Positions 7,346 through 13,038 of a stretch of DNA of 13,038 bases are shown here, one piece after another. The notes under the pieces were generated by a model. It worked only from the letters and a program-made list of their open reading frames with translations, did not search any database and was not told where the DNA came from. The stretch comes from Zoogloeaceae bacterium (GTDB lineage: Bacteria > Pseudomonadota > Gammaproteobacteria > Burkholderiales > Rhodocyclaceae). The DNA is taken from the NCBI GenBank assembly GCA_031278735.1, contig JAITJU010000198.1:1-13038 (forward strand). Direction: 5' to 3'. The position numbers and the translations under genes were made by a program. How positions within the stretch are numbered: position 1 is the stretch's first letter; each line of letters opens with the position of its first letter.

Positions 7346-7374
7346 ATCGGTTGGAAGGATTGATCGAGATTCAT
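7342..7374 (-). CDS. Possible 10-codon relay ORF between ATPase and GntR genes
   Basis: An ATG at 7374 overlaps the ATPase stop as ATGA and opens a frame encoding MNLDQSFQPI. That frame ends in a TGA that overlaps the GntR ATG, again as ATGA (7342-7345). The same junction type is used at four real gene borders in this operon. It has no ribosome site of its own, and the peptide is too short to judge by composition. It may be chance, or a way to hand ribosomes from the ATPase to the regulator. Confidence 0.22.
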   Translation of the reverse strand: MNLDQSFQPI

Positions 7375-8234
7375 GCTTCCACGGGGATTTGGATGCGATC
7401 CGCTTCCAGCCCGTCGATCAGGGATTTGCGCGCCTCGTCCCGCACCAGCGCCAGGCATCGCTTTTTCAGGGCGATGAATTCAGGCGAGACCACGATGTTT
7501 TCCGGTCTCGGACGCGGCAGATCGATGTCGATCTCCTCGCGCGCCTGGCCAGGTCGGCAGGTCATTACTAGGACGCGATCAGAAAGAATCAACGCTTCGT
7601 CGATATCGTGGGTGACGAAAAGCACCGTTGGCTTGAAACGCCCCCAGATATCCAGCAGAAGCTGTTGCATGCGTTCGCGGGTTTGCGCGTCGAGCGCCCC
7701 GAAGGGTTCATCCATCAGCACGACGCGCGGGTTGTTGATGAGCGCCCTGGCGATCTCGACGCGCTGCTGCATGCCGCCCGACAGCTGCGCCGGGTAGCGA
7801 TCCGAAAAACCCGTCAAGCCGACCAGCCGCAGAAATTCTTCCGCGCGCGCCAGACGTTCCCGGTATCCGACGCCGTTCATCTTCAACCCGAACGCCACGT
7901 TGTGAAGCGCCGTTTTCCAGGGAAACAGCGAATTGTGCTGGAATACCATGCCTCTGTCCGGCCCCGGTCCGGTCACGGCTTCACCATCCACCCGCAGACT
8001 GCCGCCGCTCGGCGCCAGATATCCGGCAATCGCGTTCAGCAGGGTCGACTTGCCGCAGCCGGAAGGCCCGATGATGCTGACGAATTCGCCCGCGTCGATG
8101 TGCGCGCTGATGTTCCGCACGGCTTCAAAGCGCGTCTTTCCCGGCAGATGAATCGCAATCTCCCGCAGATCAATCTGGCCTGCGCGACGCAGGGAAGGCG
8201 TGTTCGCTTCCGCCTGGTCATTGACGACGTTCAT
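7371..8234 (-). CDS. ABC transporter ATP-binding protein, SsuB/TauB-like (transporter 2)
   Basis: A 287-residue nucleotide-binding subunit with intact Walker A (GPSGCGKST), Q-loop (MVFQHNSLFPW), signature (LSGGMQQR), Walker B (VVLMDEP), D-loop (GALDAQTR) and H-loop (FVTHD). It energises the permease at 8231-9112. The frame is open far upstream over the permease gene. The ATG at 8234 is chosen because it overlaps the permease stop as ATGA (8231-8234) and leaves a normal-length protein in which the ABC domain starts about 20 residues in. It has a C-terminal tail of about 60 residues after the core domain, as is common in the nitrate/sulfonate group. It is the nearest upstream gene of the regulator. 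Confidence 0.92.
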   Translation of the reverse strand: MNVVNDQAEANTPSLRRAGQIDLREIAIHLPGKTRFEAVRNISAHIDAGEFVSIIGPSGCGKSTLLNAIAGYLAPSGGSLRVDGEAVTGPGPDRGMVFQHNSLFPWKTALHNVAFGLKMNGVGYRERLARAEEFLRLVGLTGFSDRYPAQLSGGMQQRVEIARALINNPRVVLMDEPFGALDAQTRERMQQLLLDIWGRFKPTVLFVTHDIDEALILSDRVLVMTCRPGQAREEIDIDLPRPRPENIVVSPEFIALKKRCLALVRDEARKSLIDGLEADRIQIPVEA

Positions 8235-9112
8235 GCGCGGCGTTCCTGAACGCGGCGCCACGGCATGAGCGCATGGCCGAACAGCTTGACGAGGGCGCTG
8301 CTGGTCATGCCGAAGGCGCCGATGAACAACATGCCGACCACGATGTCCGCGTAGTTCTGCAAGGTGTAGGACTCCCAGGTGTAGTAGCCGATGCCGTATT
8401 GCCCGGCGATCATTTCGGCGGTGACCAGACAGAACCACGAAGTGCCCATGCCGATCGTCAGGCCAGTGATGACGCTGGGCAAGGCGCCGGGCAGCACCAC
8501 TTCGGCAAAAACCGCCCAACGGCCGGCGCCGAGGCTGCGCGAAGCGGCGATCAGGCGTCGGTCGATGGCTTCCACGCCATGAATCGTGTTGAGTAGGATG
8601 GGGAATAGGGCGCCAATGAAAGTGATGAAGATCATGCTCAATTCGGATGACGGGAACATCAGGATGGCAAGCGGGATCCAGGCCACGCCAGGAATTGGCC
8701 GCAGCACTTCGAGCGGCGGCAGGAGGGAATCCTCCAGCCAGCGCAGCCGCCCAATGAGTACGCCAAGGCAGACGCCGATCAGGGCGGCCGCCCCGAACCC
8801 GGAAAAGACGCGGCTCAAGCTGTTGACGATATGCGCGATCAGCTTGGGCGACTGGAGCAGATTCCACGCCGCGATCGCCACCTCTGTCGGCGCCGGGACA
8901 TACCGGAAGCTCACGATGCCAAGGTCGACGCGCAGGGAGGAGGCCAATTGCCAGAGCACAACGCAAAAGCCGAGGGCGGACAGCCGCAACGCGAGGCGTC
9001 CGGGACGGAACGCCCGCAGCCACTGTCTGGCGGCATGGCCGCAACTTCCGCGTGCGGGCGCGAACGGCGCGGGATCGATGACTTCGCCGTCCAGGGTCAA
9101 ATCCACACCCAT
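8231..9112 (-). CDS. ABC transporter permease, SsuC/TauC-like (transporter 2)
   Basis: A 293-residue inner-membrane protein with about six hydrophobic segments. Conserved permease elements are VLRPIPGVAWIPLAILMF and the coupling loop AASRSLGAGRW followed by ALPSVITGLTIGMGTSW. Compared with the permease of transporter 1 it carries an extra soluble N-terminal stretch of about 40 residues before the first membrane helix (LALRLSALGFCVVLWQLA, about 40-57). The start at 9112 is supported by GGAGG 5 nt upstream (9118-9122). It lies 16 nt after the stop of the NosL-fused binding protein and overlaps the ATPase that follows. It forms the channel for whatever that binding protein captures. The family call is secure; the ligand is unknown. 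Confidence 0.92.
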   Translation of the reverse strand: MGVDLTLDGEVIDPAPFAPARGSCGHAARQWLRAFRPGRLALRLSALGFCVVLWQLASSLRVDLGIVSFRYVPAPTEVAIAAWNLLQSPKLIAHIVNSLSRVFSGFGAAALIGVCLGVLIGRLRWLEDSLLPPLEVLRPIPGVAWIPLAILMFPSSELSMIFITFIGALFPILLNTIHGVEAIDRRLIAASRSLGAGRWAVFAEVVLPGALPSVITGLTIGMGTSWFCLVTAEMIAGQYGIGYYTWESYTLQNYADIVVGMLFIGAFGMTSSALVKLFGHALMPWRRVQERRA

Positions 9113-9117
9113 CTCCG

Positions 9118-9122
9118 CCTCC
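9118..9122 (-). promoter_or_regulatory. Ribosome binding site for permease at 8231-9112
   Basis: The minus strand reads GGAGG with 5 nt to the ATG at 9112, in the gap after the binding-protein stop. It decides the permease start. Confidence 0.75.
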
Positions 9123-9128
9123 GTCCGC

Positions 9129-10532
9129 TCAGTTGCCCGCCGCGGCCTTGCGCGCCGCCGCGTAGTCCAGCACTTTTCCGCCCTTGGCCCTGGCGTGGGC
9201 CTCGGCGTCGGTTTTCAGCAAAAAGGCGGACAACACGCCCTTGGCGTCACGCGCGAACCACGCCTGATGCGCGAACAGCTTGATGCCGGTCGCGCGATCA
9301 TGGGCATAGATTACGCGCGTCCTGCCGCCCGCCGCCTCGACCGCCGCGGCGGCGGCAAGCGCGTTGTTCGGAGAGGCATAGTGACGAACCTTCGGCTCGC
9401 CCGCGACCCAAAGCTGGGCAAGCTGACGGAAGTCCGAGATGTCCTGGCCGGTGCTGGCGTCCTTGGCCTTGAGCGGCGACTTGGCGTAATCCTTGAGCCT
9501 TGCCTCGTAATCCAGTCCGGCCTGCCTGTAGGCGGCGCGAATGTACGAATCGTCGATATACTCGTTGGCGTCGAATTCAAGATCGGTCTTCTTCAACAGC
9601 CGCAGGGTTTTCAACGCGGTATTCGCGGCGGCGCGAAATTCGGGCTTCCAGGTGGCGTCCCGCGTCTGCAAACCGAGCGGGCCATGGAAAAGGTAGTTTA
9701 CTTCGGCCTCGATGCCGGTCACTTTCTGGATCAGCTCGCTGATTCCTTCCGGATCTTCGCGTGCCAGGCGATCCGCCTCGATTACGGCGCGCAGATAGGC
9801 AAGCACGACTTCGGGATATTTCTTGGCGTAGTCGTCGTCGACCAGTGTTCCGTGAAAGGTCGCGTTCCCATCCTGCGAACCATCGAAAATCTTGCGCGCG
9901 AAACCGCGATACTGGAAAAGATCCGGGAACGGCACGAAGTTCGCGTGCGCGTCAATCCTGTTCGATTTGAGCGCGCTGCCGCCCACGTCCGGCGCCTGGG
10001 ACACCAGCGTCACGTCGCGCTCGTTGTCCCAGCCCTGCTTGGCGACGGCACGCAACAGCACGCCGTGCGCGGTCGATCCGAAGGGAACGGAAATTCGCTT
10101 GCCCTTTAATTCTCCAAAAGTCTGGACGGGAGAATCCGTCGGCACCACGATGCCGTTGCCGCTGCCTTGCACACTGCCGGAAATGACGTTGATGAAAACG
10201 CTTTTCTTTCCCGCCGAGCGGTGCGCGACGATATTCAGCAGACCGGGAAACTCGGCCATTGAACCGATGTCGAGTTTGCCCGCGACCTGTTCGTTGGTGA
10301 GCGGCGGCCCGGAGGTGAAGCTCTTCCACTGGATGTCCCACTGGACATCCTTGTATTTGCCGTCCTTGGGCAAATATTTTTCCAGCAGCTTCAATTCACG
10401 GATGATCAGCCCGCCGGTGGCGCAGTTGATCGTCGGATCCTGAGTGCCGATGGCGACGCGGACAACGTCAGCCGAGGCAAGGTGGAATGAAAACAGCAGC
10501 GCCAGTCCAGCCAGGGGTCGATGCAAACGCAT
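9129..10532 (-). CDS. ABC substrate-binding protein fused to a C-terminal NosL-like domain (transporter 2)
   Basis: A 467-residue protein, clearly longer than the usual 310-350 of its class. Residues 1-21 are a signal peptide (cleavage after HLASA). About 22-350 form an NMT1/SsuA-type binding domain, with G-K-L-D-I-G-S-M-A-E-F-P (85-96), ELKGKRISVPFGSTAHGVLL (141-160), and LKSNRIDAHANFVPFPDLF (188-206) near the hinge. Residues about 375-460 do not belong to that fold. The pattern RVIYAHDRATGIKLF (405-420, allowing for spacing), then AHQAWFARDA (421-430), AFLLKTDAEAHA (436-447) and GGKVLDYA (451-458) matches the core of NosL, the copper-handling accessory protein of nitrous oxide reductase. 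The NosL lipobox cysteine is absent. A frame-open ATG exists at 10559, but GAGGAG 6 nt before the ATG at 10532 and the signal peptide fix the start. First gene of the operon; it works with the permease and ATPase that follow. The NosL assignment is from memory of the family pattern. Confidence 0.88.
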   Translation of the reverse strand: MRLHRPLAGLALLFSFHLASADVVRVAIGTQDPTINCATGGLIIRELKLLEKYLPKDGKYKDVQWDIQWKSFTSGPPLTNEQVAGKLDIGSMAEFPGLLNIVAHRSAGKKSVFINVISGSVQGSGNGIVVPTDSPVQTFGELKGKRISVPFGSTAHGVLLRAVAKQGWDNERDVTLVSQAPDVGGSALKSNRIDAHANFVPFPDLFQYRGFARKIFDGSQDGNATFHGTLVDDDYAKKYPEVVLAYLRAVIEADRLAREDPEGISELIQKVTGIEAEVNYLFHGPLGLQTRDATWKPEFRAAANTALKTLRLLKKTDLEFDANEYIDDSYIRAAYRQAGLDYEARLKDYAKSPLKAKDASTGQDISDFRQLAQLWVAGEPKVRHYASPNNALAAAAAVEAAGGRTRVIYAHDRATGIKLFAHQAWFARDAKGVLSAFLLKTDAEAHARAKGGKVLDYAAARKAAAGN

Positions 10533-10538
10533 GGGTTT

Positions 10539-10544
10539 CTCCTC
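10539..10544 (-). promoter_or_regulatory. Ribosome binding site deciding the start of the NosL-fused SBP
   Basis: The minus strand reads GAGGAG, 6 nt before the ATG at 10532. It lies between that ATG and an in-frame upstream ATG at 10559, so it selects the shorter form with a clean signal peptide. Confidence 0.8.
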
Positions 10545-10624
10545 ACGCAGAGTGTTCAAAGGTGAAAACAGCTTACGTGAGCGGCGCGCCGCATTGGAAC
10601 GAAGTTATTTCAATATCAATATGC

Positions 10625-10638
10625 CCTGTTATATCAGG
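10625..10638. promoter_or_regulatory. Imperfect palindrome, candidate GntR/HutC operator
   Basis: CCTGTTATATCAGG is symmetric at 12 of 14 positions. Its TATA core between short arms resembles HutC-type operators in general form. It lies about 95 bp upstream of the first gene of the minus-strand operon, inside an AT-rich island, and abuts the 13-bp tandem repeat. Binding by the regulator at 6575-7345 is an inference. Confidence 0.4.
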
Positions 10639-10663
10639 CGCTTGTGGATTGCGCTTGTGGATT
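10638..10663. repeat. Perfect 13-bp tandem repeat
   Basis: GCGCTTGTGGATT occurs twice back to back (10638-10650 and 10651-10663), and the match extends one base further (G at 10651 and 10664). It is non-coding, between divergent operons, and immediately beside the palindrome ending at 10638. It could be a direct-repeat binding site or simply a small slippage duplication. Confidence 0.85.
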
Positions 10664-10714
10664 GTTCTGGCCGTGAACCCCAGGAAAAACGCCGTTCCCG
10701 GAGAGCGGGCGACA

Positions 10715-10724
10715 TGTCATGACA
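10715..10724. promoter_or_regulatory. Perfect 10-bp palindrome, candidate operator near the amidase
   Basis: TGTCATGACA is its own reverse complement and overlaps another perfect 8-bp palindrome, GACATGTC (10711-10718). It sits about 85 bp upstream of the amidase start, just before the AT-rich stretch that probably contains the amidase promoter. A regulator site is plausible but unproven. Confidence 0.4.
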
Positions 10725-10806
10725 GCCAATAAGCATATCAAATCTATTTCGTTTGTTTGCCGTTGTATTTTCATTAGATTTTCGCCATACGCCATCAACG
10801 AGAAAG

Positions 10807-12240
10807 ATGATCGGATTTATGAACGCTTCCACGAAAACAGACCGGAATGACGCGGCGCCCGCCTTGAGCCAGTACAGCGCCGAGGAGCTTTCCACGCTCT
10901 ATCGCCAGCGCAAACTTTCCCCGGTGGAAACGACGCGGGCGATATTGGCGCACATCGAGACGCATAATCCCGTCCTGAACGCGTTTGCCCTGCTGGACGC
11001 CGACGCGGCGCTTGCCGCCGCGCGCCAGTCCGAACGGCGCTGGCATGACGGCACGCAGTGGAGCGAGCTTGACGGCGTTCCGGCAACCGTCAAGGATTTG
11101 CTTCTGGCCAAGGGCTGGCCTACCTTGCGCGGCAGTCGCGTGGTTAATCCGGATCAGGATTGGAACGAGGATTCGCCTGTCGTCGCGCGTTTGCGGGAAT
11201 CTGGCGTCGTTCTGTTGGGCAAGACGACGACAGCGGAATTCGGCTGGAAAGGATTCGGCGACAGTCCGCTCACCGGCGTTACGCGCAATCCCTGGAATCC
11301 GGCGCATACGCCGGGCGGAAGCAGTGGCGGTTCGGCGGCGGCGGCGGCCATCGGTTTCGGGCCGCTGCACGCGGCTTCCGACGGCGGCGGCTCCGTCCGG
11401 CAGCCTGCCGCCTTCAGCGGCGTTTTTGGATTCAAGCCGTCATTCGGGCGCGTGGCGGGTTATCCCGCGGCGCATACGGGCACGCTTTTCAATGTTTCGC
11501 CGATGACGCGCACGGTGCGCGACGCCGCCTTGCTGTTGAACGCGATTGCCCGCCCCGACGCGCGCGACGTGCATGCGCTTCCTTACGACAACCGGGACTG
11601 GCGTCTTGATATCGAACAAGGCGTCAAGGATTTGCGCATCGCCTTCAGCCCCGATCTGGGGTACGCCAGAGTCGATCCGGAAATTGCCGAACTCGTCGCC
11701 AGGGCCGCAAAGTCATTTGGCGAACTGGGGGCGAAGGTCGAGGCAGCCTCGCCGCCCATTGAGGATCCGCTTCACGCCATTTATCGCGTTCTGGGCGCCG
11801 CCGCCGTGGCGCGGCTTTTTGAAACGCTGCCGCAAGATCGCCTTGCCCTGGCGGAAGCCGGTCTTCGGGATTTCGCCGAGCAGGGGCGGCAAATTGGCGT
11901 GACGCGCTATCTGGCGGCGGTACAGGCACGCGAATCCTTTACGCGCGCGCTGAACCTGTTTTTCGGGAAATGGGATCTCTTGCTGACGCCGACGACGGCC
12001 AGCTCCGCTCCCCTGGTCGAGCAAGGCGTCACGGATCCGCGCTCGGCGACTTCTCCGTTTACCTATCCGTTCAACCTGTCGCAACAACCCGCCGCCTCGA
12101 TCCCCATCGGATTTAGCGCCAATGGGCTGCCCGTCGGTTTGCAGATTGTTGGCGCGCGCTATCGGGACGATCTGGTCTTGCGCGCCGCGCGCGCCTATGA
12201 GCGGCGACATCCTTTCATCACAACCGATACCGTGCGCTGA
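10807..12240 (+). CDS. Amidase-signature family hydrolase
   Basis: A 477-residue amidase-signature enzyme with the full Ser-cisSer-Lys triad. Lys96 is in GVPATVKDLL, the cis-Ser is Ser172 in TPGGSSGGSAA, and the nucleophile Ser196 is in SDGGGSVRQPA; spacings of 76 and 24 match the family. Pro-rich and Gly-rich segments following it (FSGVFGFKPSFGRV) are also typical. These enzymes hydrolyse C-N amide bonds to a carboxylate and an amine or ammonia. There is no signal peptide, so it is cytoplasmic. The start is uncertain: ATG 10807 is preceded by GAGAAAG; ATG 10819 is possible; the frame is open to 10753 without a good ribosome site. A substrate-binding protein follows 24 nt downstream, suggesting it cleaves an imported amide. 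GatA-type transamidase function is unlikely because no gatB or gatC is nearby. Confidence 0.9.
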   Translation: MIGFMNASTKTDRNDAAPALSQYSAEELSTLYRQRKLSPVETTRAILAHIETHNPVLNAFALLDADAALAAARQSERRWHDGTQWSELDGVPATVKDLLLAKGWPTLRGSRVVNPDQDWNEDSPVVARLRESGVVLLGKTTTAEFGWKGFGDSPLTGVTRNPWNPAHTPGGSSGGSAAAAAIGFGPLHAASDGGGSVRQPAAFSGVFGFKPSFGRVAGYPAAHTGTLFNVSPMTRTVRDAALLLNAIARPDARDVHALPYDNRDWRLDIEQGVKDLRIAFSPDLGYARVDPEIAELVARAAKSFGELGAKVEAASPPIEDPLHAIYRVLGAAAVARLFETLPQDRLALAEAGLRDFAEQGRQIGVTRYLAAVQARESFTRALNLFFGKWDLLLTPTTASSAPLVEQGVTDPRSATSPFTYPFNLSQQPAASIPIGFSANGLPVGLQIVGARYRDDLVLRAARAYERRHPFITTDTVR

Positions 12241-12252
12241 TTTTATTTTTTT

Positions 12253-12258
12253 GGAGGA
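12253..12258 (+). promoter_or_regulatory. Ribosome binding site for the third SBP
   Basis: GGAGGA is 6 nt before the ATG at 12265, after a T-rich stretch that follows the amidase stop. It fixes the start of the third binding protein. Confidence 0.82.
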
Positions 12259-12264
12259 ACTCCC

Positions 12265-13038
12265 ATGTTTTCACGCAAATCGTTTCGCCGTGGGATTGGC
12301 GTCATCGCCAGTTTCGTCCTTGTTGGTTTTTCGATCCCCTCTCTTGCCGAACCCGTCGTTATCGGAGAAGGGCTGTCGGTCGGCTGGGTGCAGTTTTTCA
12401 TTGCCGACGCCGAGAAGCTCTGGGAAAAACAGGGTCTGGAAGCCCGTTCCGTGACTTTCCCAAGCGGGCGCCTGGTGCTGGATGCGGTCGTCGGCGGTCG
12501 CGTCACCTTCGGCACGGCGGCGGAAACGCCGGTCGTGTTCTCCACGCTCAACGGCTTGCCGGTGCGCATCATCGCCACGCTGCAAAACGGCGGCGGCAAA
12601 CCCCATGAACCTTTCGTGCTGGTCGCCAACCAAAGCATCCAGTCCGCGAAAGACATCAAGGGAAAACGCATCGGCTATTCTCAGGGCACGAACGCGCACT
12701 ATTACCTTGCCAAGCTGCTGGATACCGTTGGGTTGAAGTTTTCCGACATCCAGGCGACCAGCCTCACGCCTTCGGATTTCATTACCGCCGCGGTTACCGG
12801 CACGCTTGACGGCTTCATCTGGGGAGAGCCTTTCGCTTCGCAAGCCATCGCCTTGAGCAAGGGAGCATTGCACGCAGTCGAATCTCCCGGTCTTTACAAG
12901 AGCATTTCCGCCGTCATTACGCTGCAATCGACAATCGACGAGAAGCCCGAACTCCTGCGCAAGGGCCTGCGGGCGCTGGCGGCGGCGGACGCGGAAATTC
13001 GGGCGAATCCCGAAAAATCCATCCAGACCGTCTCTACC
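12265..13038 (+). CDS. SsuA/NMT1-type substrate-binding protein, 3' end outside window (transporter 3)
   Basis: The frame is open from ATG 12265 to the window edge (258 codons, no stop), so about 60-80 C-terminal residues are probably missing. The N-terminus is a signal peptide (basic SRKSFRRG, hydrophobic core, cleavage after IPSLA, residue 28). The mature part has the class hallmarks FPSGRLVLDAVVGGRVTFGT (65-84), SAKDIKGKRIGYSQGTNAHY (127-146), and TGTLDGFIWGEPFASQA. It is a periplasmic receptor of the sulfonate/nitrate/taurine type. It is co-oriented with the amidase and 24 nt behind it, so the two are probably one operon, with ATPase and permease genes expected to the right. It is only distantly similar to the other two binding proteins here, which argues for a different ligand. 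Confidence 0.9.
   Translation, partial: MFSRKSFRRGIGVIASFVLVGFSIPSLAEPVVIGEGLSVGWVQFFIADAEKLWEKQGLEARSVTFPSGRLVLDAVVGGRVTFGTAAETPVVFSTLNGLPVRIIATLQNGGGKPHEPFVLVANQSIQSAKDIKGKRIGYSQGTNAHYYLAKLLDTVGLKFSDIQATSLTPSDFITAAVTGTLDGFIWGEPFASQAIALSKGALHAVESPGLYKSISAVITLQSTIDEKPELLRKGLRALAAADAEIRANPEKSIQTVST

Larger units (their letters stand above)
10533..10806. promoter_or_regulatory. Divergent intergenic region between the two transcription units
   Basis: These 274 bp separate the minus-strand operon from the plus-strand amidase unit and must hold the promoters of both. No convincing gene is present. Two AT-rich islands, about 10600-10636 and 10726-10800, stand out from the GC-rich surroundings and are the likely promoter zones. 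No clean -35/-10 pair with 16-18 nt spacing could be assigned with confidence. The region holds a 13-bp tandem repeat and two palindromes, listed separately. Confidence 0.6.

Noticed and set aside
7371..9044. ATPase of transporter 2 read as a 557-residue protein
   Set aside because: The first 270 codons are an out-of-frame reading of the permease gene. The ABC protein starts at 8234, where ATGA overlaps the permease stop.
8586..10109. Long plus-strand open frame (507 codons) opposite the permease and binding protein
   Set aside because: It crosses two well-supported minus-strand genes and their junction, is rich in Arg/Ala/Gly and shows no family motif.
10697..10709. CCCG-gagag-CGGG hairpin in the intergenic region
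   Set aside because: The stem is only 4 bp without a T-run; too weak to call a terminator.
12241..12252. T-rich run after the amidase stop as a rho-independent terminator
   Set aside because: No GC-rich stem precedes it, and a strong ribosome site and gene follow at once, so it is more likely an ordinary spacer.
1..13038. Insertion sequences, CRISPR arrays, tRNA or rRNA genes
   Set aside because: No transposase, terminal inverted repeats, regularly spaced repeats, or RNA-gene signatures were seen on either strand.

Overview
The window is GC-rich bacterial DNA with dense, mostly co-directional genes and standard Shine-Dalgarno sites. Protein style (SsuABC/TauABC-type transporters, HutC-type GntR regulator, AprA-like flavoprotein) suggests a proteobacterium, most likely a betaproteobacterium. 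That placement is an inference from composition and gene content only.

Layout. Positions 1-10532 hold one long minus-strand gene train, read from right to left. It starts with an unusual substrate-binding protein carrying a C-terminal NosL-like domain (9129-10532), then an ABC permease (8231-9112), an ABC ATPase (7371-8234), a GntR/HutC-family regulator (6575-7345), a PAPS-type sulfotransferase (5381-6535), a second ABC ATPase (4473-5378), a second permease (3700-4476), a second substrate-binding protein (2714-3682), an AprA-like FAD oxidoreductase (981-2717), a small 2x[4Fe-4S] ferredoxin (748-984) and a HEAT-repeat protein that runs off the left edge (1-744). Gaps between these genes are at most about 40 nt, and four junctions are ATGA stop/start overlaps, so a single transcription unit of more than 10 kb is likely. 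A 274-bp intergenic region (10533-10806) holds a perfect 13-bp tandem repeat and two short palindromes. Beyond it, on the plus strand, lie an amidase-signature hydrolase (10807-12240) and a third SsuA/NMT1-like substrate-binding protein (12265 to the right edge, incomplete).

Function. Two complete nitrate/sulfonate/taurine-type importers plus a third binding protein surround a flavoprotein/ferredoxin pair related to the APS-reductase/fumarate-reductase family and a sulfotransferase. The best reading is uptake and redox processing of an organosulfur compound (a sulfonate or related molecule) under GntR control. The flavoprotein/ferredoxin pair recalls the asfAB arylsulfonate desulfonation genes of Pseudomonas putida S-313, but here with a GntR instead of a LysR regulator, and with the NosL fusion, sulfotransferase and HEAT protein added. 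The substrate cannot be read from the sequence. The most unusual elements are the SBP-NosL fusion, the sulfotransferase inside a scavenging operon, and the HEAT protein tied to the ferredoxin.
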